DNA of 64,000 nucleotides. It comes from Bacteroidales bacterium (GTDB lineage Bacteria; Bacteroidota; Bacteroidia; Bacteroidales; UBA932). The position numbers and the translations under genes are program-made. The stretch lies in assembly GCA_017647795.1 (NCBI GenBank), contig JAGCJX010000015.1, positions 62,001 through 126,000 of the forward strand, given 5' to 3'. Positions 44,971 to 54,644 of this stretch are shown here, piece by piece. Each line of letters begins with the position of its first letter. The first letter of the stretch is position 1. Below the pieces are notes generated by a model. The model saw only the letters and a program-made list of their open reading frames with translations. It made no database searches and had not been told where the DNA came from.

Positions 44971-45420
44971 ATGGCAAAAGCAAAGAGTAAAGTTGAGATC
45001 AAAAACAAACGGGCCTCGTTTGAATACGAATTTATCGAGAGTTTTACCGCAGGGATTGTGCTGACAGGAACGGAAATCAAATCCATCCGGGCAGGCAAAG
45101 CCTCCTTGACGGATAGTTATTGCTATTTCGTGAACACCGAACTCTTTGTGAAAAACATGCACGTAGCCGACTACTGGTGGGGAACCTTCAACAAACACGA
45201 CCCCAGACGCGACCGCAAACTCCTGCTGAACAAACGGGAGTTGCGCAAACTCAAACGCGCCTCCCAAGAAAAAGGGATGACCATCGTCGCCACCCGACTC
45301 TTCATTGCTGAGAACGGCTACGCCAAACTCAACATTTCCCTGGCTCGAGGCAAACGCGAGTACGACAAACGTCAGACCATCAAAGAAAAAGACCTGCGAC
45401 GAGAAATGGAACGCAGCTAG
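44971..45420 (+). CDS. smpB: SsrA-binding protein SmpB
   Basis: SmpB delivers tmRNA to stalled ribosomes for trans-translation. The 149-residue protein has the beta-barrel with [34 protein letters not shown] and the basic, disordered C-terminal tail ([19 protein letters not shown]) that follows the mRNA channel. The ATG at 44971 is preferred to an in-frame TTG 12 bases earlier. No tmRNA gene is seen nearby. Its stop overlaps that of lgt by 4 bases. Confidence 0.97.
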   Translation: MAKAKSKVEIKNKRASFEYEFIESFTAGIVLTGTEIKSIRAGKASLTDSYCYFVNTELFVKNMHVADYWWGTFNKHDPRRDRKLLLNKRELRKLKRASQEKGMTIVATRLFIAENGYAKLNISLARGKREYDKRQTIKEKDLRREMERS

Positions 45421-46259
45421 CGGACCACGCGTTGATTCTTACGAGGAGGGAGCATCGCCGGTTTACCCTTGCGCACACTCCAAATCCAGATGGCAATTCC
45501 CGCTACAATGAAGGGAAGGCTCAACAATTGTCCCATGTTGAACAACATATCCACTTCAAAATCGGATTGCGGTTCTTTGATGAATTCAATGACAAAGCGC
45601 GCTCCAAAGAGGAAGGTCAGGAAGATACCGAACAACGTACCTTGTTTGAGTTTGGGCAAGCGATGCTTGTACAACCAAACCATTACAAAACCCAGGATCA
45701 GGTAAGAAAGGGCCTCGTACAACTGCGTCGGGTGCTTCGGCAAAAGTTCACCGTTGCGGGCAAATACAAAGCCCCAAGGCAGGTTCGTCACATCCCCATA
45801 AATTTCGGAGTTCATCAAGTTTCCCAAACGGATGCAGGCTCCAGCAAAAGTCACGGTAATCACGAAACGGTCCAACAACCACAGGTAACTGATGCCGTAC
45901 TTACGGCCGTAGCGACGAATGTACCACCACAAACCGATCAACAGACCTACGGCGCCGCCGTGGCTTGCCAAACCACCCTTCCAGGTCATCAGAATTTCCC
46001 AGGGATGGGCCAGGTAGTAACGGAGATCGTAACCGATTACGTGTCCGAGACGGGCACCGATCAAAGCCGAAATCAAAGACACAAAAAAGAGTGTATCCAA
46101 CTGTTCCAACGGCAATTGTTCTCGTTTATAGAACCATCGGAAGATGTAATATCCCAAAATAAAACCCGAAAGGAACAACACCGAATAATAGCGCAAAGCA
46201 AATCCACCGATGCGGAAAATCTCCGGGTCCGCATTCCATACAATACTTAACAAATCCAT
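45417..46259 (-). CDS. lgt: Prolipoprotein diacylglyceryl transferase
   Basis: Lgt adds a diacylglyceryl group to the lipobox cysteine of prelipoproteins, the first step for all lipoproteins in this window. The 280-residue membrane protein has seven predicted helices and the conserved [24 protein letters not shown] and the signature [16 protein letters not shown]. It ends in a basic tail. It follows the rRNA methyltransferase gene by 25 bases, apparently in one unit. Confidence 0.96.
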   Translation of the reverse strand: MDLLSIVWNADPEIFRIGGFALRYYSVLFLSGFILGYYIFRWFYKREQLPLEQLDTLFFVSLISALIGARLGHVIGYDLRYYLAHPWEILMTWKGGLASHGGAVGLLIGLWWYIRRYGRKYGISYLWLLDRFVITVTFAGACIRLGNLMNSEIYGDVTNLPWGFVFARNGELLPKHPTQLYEALSYLILGFVMVWLYKHRLPKLKQGTLFGIFLTFLFGARFVIEFIKEPQSDFEVDMLFNMGQLLSLPFIVAGIAIWIWSVRKGKPAMLPPRKNQRVVR

Positions 46260-46284
46260 AATCTATAGGAATCTACAACTTTAA

Positions 46285-47229
46285 TTAACGACTCAATCGG
46301 GTAAACACACTCAACGGCAACGCACGACCGGCACGGTCTTGCAACACCAGCTCACCGGACTGACGGACACCGGCCGGACCGAAAGTCTCTTTGACCAAGG
46401 TATCACACAGAACAGAAGTGTAGCCGTTGGAATACAGGTTCACGACCATGAAAGCATGTTCGGGGGCCAGAATTTGAGAAACTTGATCAAGGAGTTCGTA
46501 CAGACACTCATCCAGCTTCCATTTTTCCCCATCGGGTCCGTGGCCATAGGCCGGCGGGTCCAGGATGAGTCCGTTGTATTTGTTGCCCCGACGCACTTCG
46601 CGACGTACAAATTTCAAGGCATCCTCAACAATCCAACGAACATTGTCCAATTTACTCAACTCCATGTTGTTACGAGCCCATGTCACCACTTGTTTCACCG
46701 AATCCAAGTGAGTTACTTCCGCTCCTGCACAACGGGCTGCCAACGAAGCCGCACCCGTATAAGCAAAGAGGTTCAGGACTTTGGGCGTTTGGTTCAACGA
46801 ACGCGGCACTTGCTTGAGTTCTTCCGCCACACGACGGGTTTGGGCGTAAATAAAATCCCAGTTGGGAGCCTGTTCCGGGAATACGCCCACGTGTTTGAAC
46901 GAGGTCAATCCCAGGCGCAAACAGAAATCCAGACCCGGTGTAGCACCGTTCTCAGCACCGCCGTAACGGATCGTCCATTGGTCGGCCATGCGTTTGGACA
47001 TTTTCCAAGTACCGCTATCCTCCTTACCGGCACGGCCAAAACCGGCTCCTGCCTGGAAAGTTGTGTGCGAGAGATGTCGCCACTCCAAATCCGTCAAAGC
47101 TTTGTTCCACAATGCTTTCGGTTCGGGACGCGCCATCACATAAGGGCCAAATCGTTCCAGTTTTTCAAAGTTTCCCGAGTCAATCAGCTCGTAATCTTTC
47201 CACGCGGTTGGAGGGGTCTGTATCAGCAT
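46285..47229 (-). CDS. SAM-dependent rRNA methyltransferase, RlmI/RlmK-like
   Basis: A 314-residue class I methyltransferase of the Methyltrans_SAM type. It lacks the PUA domain of E. coli RlmI but keeps the N-terminal small domain, the SAM motif VLNLFAYTGAASLAARCAGAEVTHLD and the catalytic LILDPPAYGHG. Such proteins methylate cytosine or guanine of 23S rRNA; the exact target is not known here. A perfect -7 box TATCTTTG is the complement of 47249-47256. It is divergent from pgk and precedes lgt. Confidence 0.88.
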   Translation of the reverse strand: MLIQTPPTAWKDYELIDSGNFEKLERFGPYVMARPEPKALWNKALTDLEWRHLSHTTFQAGAGFGRAGKEDSGTWKMSKRMADQWTIRYGGAENGATPGLDFCLRLGLTSFKHVGVFPEQAPNWDFIYAQTRRVAEELKQVPRSLNQTPKVLNLFAYTGAASLAARCAGAEVTHLDSVKQVVTWARNNMELSKLDNVRWIVEDALKFVRREVRRGNKYNGLILDPPAYGHGPDGEKWKLDECLYELLDQVSQILAPEHAFMVVNLYSNGYTSVLCDTLVKETFGPAGVRQSGELVLQDRAGRALPLSVFTRLSR

Positions 47230-47278
47230 ATTCGTCCAATTAAGTGCCCAAAGATAGGGAAAAAAGATTTTTTCTCAT

Positions 47279-47286
47279 TACCTTTG
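47279..47286 (+). promoter_or_regulatory. -7 element of pgk
   Basis: TACCTTTG, a full match, about 40 bases before the pgk ATG. It lies opposite the -7 box of the divergent methyltransferase gene. Confidence 0.45.
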
Positions 47287-47325
47287 CTCGGAATATTGCT
47301 TTGAAAAACCTTAATTTTAGATAGT

Positions 47326-48576
47326 ATGCAAAACATCAGCACGTACGACTTTAGCGGCAAGAAAGCCATTGTTCGCGTGGACTTTAACGTTCCCTTGAAC
47401 GAACAATTCGAAATCACGGATGATACCCGGATCAGAGCGGCCATCCCGACTTTGAAACGAGTTCTGGAAGGAGGTGGTGCCTTGATCATCATGTCTCACC
47501 TCGGTCGTCCGAAAGGACCTGCTGAAAAGTTCTCCCTCAAGCACATCATTGCCCGCATCGAAGAATACCTCGGTTGCCCCGTTCAGTTTGCAACCGATTG
47601 TATGGAAGCTGACGCACAAGCCGCTGCCTTGAAACCGGGCGAAGTGTTGTTGTTGGAAAACCTCCGTTTCTATGCAGAAGAAGAAGGCAAACCCCGCGGA
47701 TTGGCTGAAGACGCTACCGACGAGGAGAAAAAAGCGGCCAAAGCTGCGGTAAAAGAAAGCCAAAAAGCATTCGTTGAACACCTTGCCTCCTACGCAGACT
47801 GCTACATCAACGATGCCTTCGGTACCGCTCACCGTGCCCACGCTTCGACTGCATTGATCGCAAAATATTTCCCGAACGACAAAATGTTCGGTTACCTGAT
47901 GGAAGGTGAAATCAAAGCCATCGACCAAGTGTTGGGTCACCCGGAACGTCCGTTGACCGCCATCTTGGGAGGAGCCAAAGTTTCTTCCAAAATTGCCATC
48001 ATTGAACACTTGATGGACTTCGTGGACAACATGATGATCGGCGGTGGTATGGTGTACACCTTCATGAAAGCCCAAGGTGGACACATCGGAAACTCCCTCT
48101 GCGAAGACGACCAACTCGAATTGGCTCGCACCATTTTGGAAAAGGCCAAAGCCAAAGGCGTGAACCTCTACTTCACCACCGAAGTAATTACTACCCAAGA
48201 ATTCCGCAACGATGCTCCGACCAAAGTATTCCCGTCCAATGCCATCGAAGACGGTTGGGAAGGCATGGATGCCAGCGACAACTCATTGGACCGCTGGGAG
48301 AAAGTCCTGCGCGAATCCCGCACCATCCTGTGGAACGGACCGGTGGGTGTCTTTGAAATGCCCAACTTTGCCAAAGGCACCAAACGCATTGCCCGCATCC
48401 TGGCGGAAGTGACCAAAACCGGCGCCTTTACCCTGGTCGGCGGTGGCGACTCTGTAGCTGCGGTGACCCAAATGGGCTTTGCCAACGATGTAAGTTATGT
48501 ATCAACCGGCGGTGGCGCCATGTTGGAATACCTGGAAGGTATCGAACTTCCCGGTATCAAAGCCATCCGCGAATAA
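47326..48576 (+). CDS. pgk: Phosphoglycerate kinase
   Basis: Pgk makes ATP from 1,3-bisphosphoglycerate in glycolysis. The 416-residue protein shows [10 protein letters not shown] near the N-terminus, MSHLGRPKG, the hinge region with GGAKVSSKI, and the nucleotide loop [10 protein letters not shown] near the C-terminus. Slightly longer than average because of a charged insert around residue 125-145 ([10 protein letters not shown]). Biased codons suggest high expression. The BASS transporter gene follows after 21 bases. Confidence 0.97.
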   Translation: MQNISTYDFSGKKAIVRVDFNVPLNEQFEITDDTRIRAAIPTLKRVLEGGGALIIMSHLGRPKGPAEKFSLKHIIARIEEYLGCPVQFATDCMEADAQAAALKPGEVLLLENLRFYAEEEGKPRGLAEDATDEEKKAAKAAVKESQKAFVEHLASYADCYINDAFGTAHRAHASTALIAKYFPNDKMFGYLMEGEIKAIDQVLGHPERPLTAILGGAKVSSKIAIIEHLMDFVDNMMIGGGMVYTFMKAQGGHIGNSLCEDDQLELARTILEKAKAKGVNLYFTTEVITTQEFRNDAPTKVFPSNAIEDGWEGMDASDNSLDRWEKVLRESRTILWNGPVGVFEMPNFAKGTKRIARILAEVTKTGAFTLVGGGDSVAAVTQMGFANDVSYVSTGGGAMLEYLEGIELPGIKAIRE

Positions 48577-48597
48577 GAACCTGCTAAAACCTAAACC

Positions 48598-49557
48598 ATG
48601 TACGAACAATTATTGTCATTAGATGCGATTACCATCAATTTCAACGAAGGAGGCATCAACGCCATCAACTGGGTATTGGCCTTCATCATGTTCGGGGTCG
48701 CATTGGGCATCCGCCCGAGTATGTTCAAAGAAGTTTTCAGCAAACCGAAGTCTGTTGTCGTAGGTTTGTTGCTGCAATGGATCGGATTGCCGGCCATTAC
48801 CTTTTTGCTGGTTTCCATCCTCTCCCCCTGGATCACCCCGATGGTTGCCTTGGGCATGCTTCTCGTCGCTTCCTGCCCAGGAGGAAACATCTCCAACTTC
48901 ATGTCCTCCTTCTCCAAAGGAAACGTCGAACTGTCAGTCAGCATGACCGCTGTCAGCACTTGTACAGCAACATTCATCACCCCGATCAACTTTGCCTTTT
49001 GGGGTAAAATGTATGTCAACCTGCTGGTGCGCAAAGGCGCCATGACCATCCCGGAACTGACTATTGCCTTCTGGCCGATGTTCTGGCAAGTCTGCTTGTT
49101 GCTCGGTATTCCGATTATCCTCGGTATGCTCTTCACCAAGTACTGCCCGAATTGGACAGAGAAAGTAAAAAAACCGATGCAAGGAGCCTCCATCGTCTTT
49201 TTCATGGCGATGATTGTAATCTCCTTCTCCCAAAACTTCACCATCTTCATCAACCACATCTGGTATGTCTTCTTCATCGTGATGGTCCACAACTTTTTGG
49301 CCCTGTCATTGGGTTATTGGGGTGCCCGTGCGGCAAAACTTCCCGTACGCGACCGTCGCTCCCTGACCATTGAAGTCGGCATCCAAAACTCCGGTCTCGG
49401 TCTGGTACTGCTCTTCAACCCGAACATCTTCCCGCAAGAAGGTACCGGGGGTATGCTCTTTATCACAGCCTGGTGGGGTATCTGGCACATCGTATCCGGC
49501 TTGACGGTGGCTACCCTCTTCCGACGCAAATCGTTGAAAGACCATGAAACCTGCTAA
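48598..49557 (+). CDS. Bile acid:sodium symporter family protein
   Basis: A 319-residue inner-membrane protein with nine or ten helices and the two crossover motifs of the BASS family: SCPGGNISNFMSS (about 97-109) and TIEVGIQNSGLG (about 257-268), which form the sodium and substrate sites. Members carry bile acids, pantoate, pyruvate or other organic anions; the substrate here is unknown. It lies between pgk and a PlsC-like gene whose start overlaps its end by 14 bases. Confidence 0.92.
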   Translation: MYEQLLSLDAITINFNEGGINAINWVLAFIMFGVALGIRPSMFKEVFSKPKSVVVGLLLQWIGLPAITFLLVSILSPWITPMVALGMLLVASCPGGNISNFMSSFSKGNVELSVSMTAVSTCTATFITPINFAFWGKMYVNLLVRKGAMTIPELTIAFWPMFWQVCLLLGIPIILGMLFTKYCPNWTEKVKKPMQGASIVFFMAMIVISFSQNFTIFINHIWYVFFIVMVHNFLALSLGYWGARAAKLPVRDRRSLTIEVGIQNSGLGLVLLFNPNIFPQEGTGGMLFITAWWGIWHIVSGLTVATLFRRKSLKDHETC

Positions 49558-50887
49558 AAAAATTCAAGACAGCAGCAAACTATACACCTGGCTGCGTCAC
49601 TACGTGGACTGGTCCCTGATCCATGCTTACCGTGAGCACGAGATTGTCGGGTTGGAGAACATCCCGGAAAACACCTCCATCATCCTGGCGCCAAACCACA
49701 GCAACGCCTTGATGGATGCGCTGATTGTGCTCTCCATGAACGAACCCTACAAGGTTTTCGTCGCCCGAGCCGACATGTTCAGGGTCCGCATCCTGGCCAA
49801 AATCCTAACCTTCTTGAAAATCATGCCGATTATGCGTATCCGCGACGGTGTGGACGAAGTTAAGAAGAACCAGGAAACCATTGACAAAAGCGTCAGCGTC
49901 CTCGAAGACGGCGTTCCTTTCTGCATCCTGCCGGAAGGCACCCATCGTCCGCAACACTCCCTCCTACCGTTGGGCAAAGGCATCTTCCGCATCGGTTTGC
50001 AAGCCCAGGAACTGTTAGGAGACAAACGCGACGTCTGCATCGTACCCGTCGGCATTGAATACGGCAACTATTACCGCTACCGGTCCACCGTCTTCATCCA
50101 AGTAGGCGAGCCGATCAACCTCCGGGAACAGCAAAAAGCTCATCCGGAACTCCAACCGGCCGAGCTCACCAACCTGCTGCGTCAAAAGTTGACCAAGGCA
50201 ATGCAGCAACTGATTCTATACCTGCCCGCCAACGAGCGATACGATGCCTCCCACGAGCTGGTCACCCTGGTCAGTGAGACCACACAAGACGAAATGCGCA
50301 ACGAAGGCTTTGTGGGCAGCAAACTGCACTGCCGCGTCAAAGCCAGCCAACGCATTGCCAAAAACATTACCTCCTGGAGCGAAAGCCAGCCTCAGAAAAT
50401 GGAAGAACTCCTGCAATTGTGTCAGGAGATTCACGATAGCCGCATGCAACACAAAATCAGCTGCGCAACGACCTCGGCCCGCCGTCCCTGGTGCAAACAT
50501 CTGCCCAATTACTTGTTGAGTCTGATCTGCGCGCCCTACCTGCTGGTATGTCTCCTGGCCCAAGCTCCCATTGCCGGCATCGGCAAGATCCTGCTAGGTT
50601 TGTTCAAGGACCGCGCCTTCCACAATTCCATCCGTCTGGTACTCAACCTGATTTTCTGGCCCCTGATGATGCTCATTTACGGCATCCTGCTCTTCTGCAA
50701 CCTGCCTTGGGAATGGGCCCTTGTGGCGTTTACCGCCCTGACCCCTTTCCCGATCTTTGCACAAGATGCCTTCCGCACCCTGCGTCTGCTGGTTTCTGAC
50801 TGGAAACTGACCTGCAACAAAGGCCTGCGCCAAGCCATCTGCAAAGCCCGTGAACTCTATCAACAACTTAATACTGAAACCCGATGA
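49544..50887 (+). CDS. PlsC-like 1-acyl-glycerol-3-phosphate acyltransferase with C-terminal membrane part
   Basis: A 447-residue protein. The N-terminal 200 residues are a phosphate acyltransferase domain with the HX4D motif H52 to D57 (NHSNALMD) and the substrate motif PEGTHRP (about 127-133). The C-terminal half has a helical stretch and three hydrophobic segments (about 320-405) suggesting a membrane anchor. It may acylate lysophosphatidic acid or another glycerolipid. It overlaps the transporter gene by 14 bases and the barrel gene by 4, so all are translated together. Confidence 0.88.
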   Translation: MKPAKKIQDSSKLYTWLRHYVDWSLIHAYREHEIVGLENIPENTSIILAPNHSNALMDALIVLSMNEPYKVFVARADMFRVRILAKILTFLKIMPIMRIRDGVDEVKKNQETIDKSVSVLEDGVPFCILPEGTHRPQHSLLPLGKGIFRIGLQAQELLGDKRDVCIVPVGIEYGNYYRYRSTVFIQVGEPINLREQQKAHPELQPAELTNLLRQKLTKAMQQLILYLPANERYDASHELVTLVSETTQDEMRNEGFVGSKLHCRVKASQRIAKNITSWSESQPQKMEELLQLCQEIHDSRMQHKISCATTSARRPWCKHLPNYLLSLICAPYLLVCLLAQAPIAGIGKILLGLFKDRAFHNSIRLVLNLIFWPLMMLIYGILLFCNLPWEWALVAFTALTPFPIFAQDAFRTLRLLVSDWKLTCNKGLRQAICKARELYQQLNTETR

Positions 50888-52140
50888 AAAAGATATTCTG
50901 TCTGTCCCTGCTGTTGGGTTTGCTCTTTTGCCAACCCGCAAAAGCCCAAGAAATCACAAAAACCGGCTACAACTTCGGTCCACTTCCCGTCGTAGCCTTC
51001 GATGCTGACAAAGGTTTCCAATACGGTGCCCTACTGAACATTTATAATTTCGGAGATGGCTCCTACTACCCTAACTACAAAGAGAAATGGTACATTGAAG
51101 CCTCCTTCTACACCAAAGGAACCCAATTCTTCACCCTGTCCTATGACTCCAAATACCTCATTCCGGGCGTCCGCAGTTCGTTTGCATTGACCCGCATGGT
51201 AGACAAGGCGCTGGACTTCTATGGATTTAACGGCTACGAATCCTTTTATGATCCGAGCCTGGGCACGGCTTTCTACCGGATGGACCGCAGTGTGAATATG
51301 GCCAAGGCCGACTTCAGCGGCAATATCTGGGACAACAAACTCTTCTGGGAAGCCGGATACTTCTTCTCCAGCACCAAAGCAGGTGTTCGCGCAGAATCTG
51401 AAACCAGTTTGTTTGAAAACTATACCAAATGGGGACTGCTACCGGAAAATGACATCGACGGTGGCATCACCAGCATGCTCCGCCTGGGGCTGATGTACGA
51501 TACCCGCGACCGTGAAGGTGCTCCCAGCCGCGGCATTTGGGCCGAAGCACACACCCTCCTTGCTCCGAAATTCCTGGGTGGCACCCAGGCCGAATCCTAC
51601 TACCGTTACGCCATTACCTTCCGCCATTACCTCCCCTTGTACAACGACCAAGTGGTGTTCGCATACCGTTTGAACTACCAAGGAACCATGGGCAACTACG
51701 CACCTTACTATGATTTACCCTTCCTCTCCGTCTTTGGGGAAGGATTCAACCGCGACGCCGTAGGAGGTTACCGGACAGTCCGCGGAATGCTGCGTAACCG
51801 CGTACAAGGTCTGGACGTAGCCTTCTTCAACGCAGAATTGCGTTACCGATTTGTGGAATTCGCATTATGGAACCAAAACATTGCCTTCGGTGTCAGCGCG
51901 TTCTGCGATGGCGGTATCACCGTACGTCCCTATGAAATGACCCCGAACGAAGCCTACCGGGCGGAATACGAAGCCTACCGGGCTTTAGGAACGGCAAACG
52001 ACCAACTCCACCTCACCGCTGGGGCAGGCTTGCGCTTCATCATGAATCAAAATTTCATCGTAGCTTTTGAATACGGAAAACCGTTCAACAAACAAGACGG
52101 AAACGGAAGTTTCTACATCAACACCGGATTCCTGTTCTAA
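50884..52140 (+). CDS. Omp85/BamA-TamA family outer membrane barrel protein
   Basis: A 418-residue exported protein with a signal peptide (core about 4-19, cleavage near AKA-Q). There is no room for POTRA domains; nearly the whole mature part is a beta-barrel of the surface-antigen type, with DADKGFQYGALLNIYNFG at the start, the motif MYDTRDREGAPSRGIW in the middle, a GGYRTVRG-type strand (the Omp85 L6 region has VRGY/F) and a terminal FYINTGFLF. Similar short barrels occur fused to patatins. The role is unknown. Its stop codon is inside a hairpin. Confidence 0.85.
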   Translation: MKKIFCLSLLLGLLFCQPAKAQEITKTGYNFGPLPVVAFDADKGFQYGALLNIYNFGDGSYYPNYKEKWYIEASFYTKGTQFFTLSYDSKYLIPGVRSSFALTRMVDKALDFYGFNGYESFYDPSLGTAFYRMDRSVNMAKADFSGNIWDNKLFWEAGYFFSSTKAGVRAESETSLFENYTKWGLLPENDIDGGITSMLRLGLMYDTRDREGAPSRGIWAEAHTLLAPKFLGGTQAESYYRYAITFRHYLPLYNDQVVFAYRLNYQGTMGNYAPYYDLPFLSVFGEGFNRDAVGGYRTVRGMLRNRVQGLDVAFFNAELRYRFVEFALWNQNIAFGVSAFCDGGITVRPYEMTPNEAYRAEYEAYRALGTANDQLHLTAGAGLRFIMNQNFIVAFEYGKPFNKQDGNGSFYINTGFLF

Positions 52141-52162
52141 GACCTTCTAGAACAATCCGGTG
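52122..52162. terminator. Long hairpin between convergent genes
   Basis: CACCGGATT (52122-52130) pairs with AATCCGGTG (52154-52162) and, after a 3-base bulge, GTTCTA (52134-52139) pairs with TAGAAC (52148-52153). It includes the stop of the barrel gene and abuts the stop of the DAHP synthase gene. No T tract follows, so it may protect mRNA ends rather than stop transcription by itself. Confidence 0.55.
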
Positions 52163-53233
52163 CTAAAATTGGCGCTCGATCGAGGCCTGGTGGATGAGTC
52201 GGAACAGCCGACGGACGAAATCCGCATCCAGCCCCAGATCGGCGCCATTTTTTACGGCCCGTTCTTCCAACTTCTCCCAACGCTGCGGCTGAACAACCGA
52301 CAGCTGGTGTTCTTTTTTCAGCAAACCAATCTGCTCGGAGATTTCCATCCGATGGGCCAAGGTTTGCAACAGATCGGCATCCAGACGGTCGATCCGTGCC
52401 CGATAATCATCCAGCAACGCCTGCATCTGGCCATCCTCCACCGACACACTGCGGTGTTCCAAACTCCGCAACAAACGGCCCAATTCTGCGGGCGTAATCT
52501 GCTGCGAGGCATCGCTCAAGGCAGCCGAAGGGTTTTGGTGGCATTCGATCATCAAGCCGTCAAAACCAATGTCTGACGCCTGATGGGCAATTTCACTGAC
52601 GTACGAGCGGTCGCCCGCAATGTGACTGGGATCACAGAATACAGGCAGCCCCGCAATTTGTTGTTTCAGGGAAATGGGAATCTGCCAATAGGGCAAATTC
52701 CGGTATCGGGAGGGCTCACAAGAAGTGAATCCGCGGTGAATCACACCCAATTTTTTCAGGCCCACATCGGCCAAGCGCTCCAGGGCTCCGATCCACAAAG
52801 CCACTTCCTGGCTCATGGGATTCTTCACCAGTACCGGCAAGTCCGACCCACGCAAGGCCTCTGCAATTTCTTGAACGAGGAACGGATTGGTCGTGGTTCG
52901 GGCACCGATCCATACCGCATCCAAACCGGCCTTCAACACCGCCTCCACGTGCAACGGAGATGCAACCTCCGTCATGACCTTCATCCCGGTTTCTGCGCGG
53001 GCCTCCACCAACCAGGGCAGGGCTTCCTCGCCAAAACCCGCAAAGGAATGGGGAGACGTCCGGGGCTTCCAAGCACCCGCTCGGAATACCTCGACCCCCA
53101 ATGCTGACACAGCTCTTGCCGCTCCCAAGACCCCTTCGCGGCTTTCAGCGCTACAAGGTCCTGAAATAACAACAGGTCTTTTCCCCGAAGAGAAAAGACC
53201 CCATGTTTCCAAAGGCAAGAGTGTAGATACCAT
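52163..53233 (-). CDS. DAHP synthase fused to chorismate mutase type II
   Basis: A 356-residue bifunctional enzyme of aromatic amino acid synthesis. Residues 1 to about 260 form the 3-deoxy-7-phosphoheptulonate synthase of the short type: ISGPCSAES, AGAWKPRTSPHSFAGFG, WIGARTTTNPF, and VFCDPSHIAGDR. Residues about 270-356 are an AroQ helical mutase (DDYRARIDRLDADLLQTLAHRM). This order is usual in Bacteroidota; the mutase may act as regulatory domain. It shares one base with the frr stop codon and ends the pyrH-frr unit. Confidence 0.95.
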   Translation of the reverse strand: MVSTLLPLETWGLFSSGKRPVVISGPCSAESREGVLGAARAVSALGVEVFRAGAWKPRTSPHSFAGFGEEALPWLVEARAETGMKVMTEVASPLHVEAVLKAGLDAVWIGARTTTNPFLVQEIAEALRGSDLPVLVKNPMSQEVALWIGALERLADVGLKKLGVIHRGFTSCEPSRYRNLPYWQIPISLKQQIAGLPVFCDPSHIAGDRSYVSEIAHQASDIGFDGLMIECHQNPSAALSDASQQITPAELGRLLRSLEHRSVSVEDGQMQALLDDYRARIDRLDADLLQTLAHRMEISEQIGLLKKEHQLSVVQPQRWEKLEERAVKNGADLGLDADFVRRLFRLIHQASIERQF

Positions 53234-53796
53234 CAGACAGTCAAGATTTCTTTTTCTTTGGCAGCCAACAATTCGTCAACCTTCTTGTTGAAACCGTCCA
53301 CGTCTTTTTGGATCAAGCCTTCTGAATCTTTTACCATGTCTTCCGGCATACCGTCTTTTTGCGCTTTCTTCAAAGCTTCAATGCCGTCACGACGGGCGTT
53401 GCGGATGCTGATCTTCGCATTTTCGCCAGCCGCTTTGGATTTTTTTACCAATTCTTTACGACGGTCTTCGGTCAACGGGGGAATGTTGATGCGGATGTGC
53501 TCGCCATTGTTTTGGGGAGTGAAGCCCAAGTTGGCATCCATGATGGCCTTTTCAATGGTCGGAATGAGGCTCTTTTCCCAAGGTTGGATCAACATGGTCT
53601 TTGCGTCAGGCACGTTGATGCTGGCTACTTGGTTGAGCGGAGTCGGAGAACCATAGTAGTTCACCATCACACCATTGAATACAGAAGGGTTTGCCTTACC
53701 GGCACGGTAGGTTTTCAAATCCTCTTCCAAGAACATAACGGCGCTTTCCATTTTTTCATTCGCCGCACTGATAATTGATTTTGATTTTTCTATCAT
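53233..53796 (-). CDS. frr: Ribosome recycling factor
   Basis: Frr splits post-termination ribosomes together with EF-G. The 187-residue protein has the usual length and motifs: YRAGKANPSVFNGVMVNYYG, TPLNQVASINVPDAKT, and PPLTEDRRKELVKKSKAAGE. Its stop is TGA, overlapping the ATG of the next gene by one base. It follows pyrH by 19 bases, the common pyrH-frr order. Confidence 0.97.
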   Translation of the reverse strand: MIEKSKSIISAANEKMESAVMFLEEDLKTYRAGKANPSVFNGVMVNYYGSPTPLNQVASINVPDAKTMLIQPWEKSLIPTIEKAIMDANLGFTPQNNGEHIRINIPPLTEDRRKELVKKSKAAGENAKISIRNARRDGIEALKKAQKDGMPEDMVKDSEGLIQKDVDGFNKKVDELLAAKEKEILTV

Positions 53797-53815
53797 AGCT
53801 CAATGATTTTAATTC

Positions 53816-54526
53816 TTATTTGTCAGATACCAAGGTACCTACTTGTTCTCCTTTTGCCAAACGTTCCAGGTTTCCAGGACGGTTCATGTCAAAGACGATG
53901 ATGTCCATGCCGTTCTCCTGACAAAGTGCAAACGCGGTTGCATCCATGATCTTCAATTGATCTGCGAGGGCTTTTCCATACGTCAGGCGGTCGTATTTGG
54001 TCGCTGTCGGATCCTTTTCCGGATCGGCCGTATAAACACCGTCCACGCGGGTTCCTTTCAACAACACATCTGCTCCGATTTCACAGGCACGCAACGCAGC
54101 CGCCGAGTCGGTGGTAAAGAACGGATTACCGGTTCCTCCTGCAATGATGGCAACACCACCATTCTTCATAAAGGCTACGGCACGGTCACGCTCGTAATAG
54201 CGGGCCATCGGCTCCATGGGTGTGGAAGTAAACACCTCTGCCTCAACCCCTGCGCTACGGATCCCCATTGACAAGGCAATGCTGTTGATTACCGTTGCCA
54301 ACATACCCATCTGATCACCGTGTACGCGGTCAAAACCCTTACCAACGCCGGACAGACCCCGGAAAATATTGCCGCCACCGATGACAATTGCCACTTGGAT
54401 ACCACTGCGTGCCAAGTCGGCAATTTGTTGCGAGTATTCCGCCAAAACTTCCTCGTTAATACCCCGGCCAGTACCTCCTCCGAGGCTCTCTCCACTGAGT
54501 TTGAGTAAGATTCTTTCGTATTTCAT
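53816..54526 (-). CDS. pyrH: Uridylate kinase
   Basis: The hexameric UMP kinase of pyrimidine synthesis. The 236-residue protein starts MKYERILLKLSGESLGG, shows GGGNIFRG and the acidic GTGNPFFTTDSAAALRACEIGADVLLKGT segment, and ends NLERLAKGEQVGTLVS. The start at 54526 drops a 14-residue extension that covers the promoter region. First gene of pyrH-frr-DAHP synthase. Confidence 0.97.
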   Translation of the reverse strand: MKYERILLKLSGESLGGGTGRGINEEVLAEYSQQIADLARSGIQVAIVIGGGNIFRGLSGVGKGFDRVHGDQMGMLATVINSIALSMGIRSAGVEAEVFTSTPMEPMARYYERDRAVAFMKNGGVAIIAGGTGNPFFTTDSAAALRACEIGADVLLKGTRVDGVYTADPEKDPTATKYDRLTYGKALADQLKIMDATAFALCQENGMDIIVFDMNRPGNLERLAKGEQVGTLVSDK

Positions 54527-54555
54527 AGGATGTTGTTTTTTCTTTTTGACGAAAA

Positions 54556-54587
54556 CAAAAGTAGCCAAATATTATGAAAATCGCAAG
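54556..54587 (-). promoter_or_regulatory. pyrH operon promoter
   Basis: The complement of 54556-54563 is TACTTTTG, a full match, with CTTG (3 of 4; complement of 54584-54587) 20 bases upstream. It interlocks with the divergent sdhC promoter. Confidence 0.5.
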
Positions 54588-54603
54588 TAAGATTCTATCT
54601 TTG
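54573..54603 (+). promoter_or_regulatory. sdhC promoter
   Basis: TATG at 54573-54576 (3 of 4), a 19-base spacer, then TATCTTTG at 54596-54603. The leader to the ATG at 54645 is about 36 bases. Confidence 0.5.
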
Positions 54604-54644
54604 CACTACGTTTAACGGTGAAACAAATTATTAACAAAAAAAAT

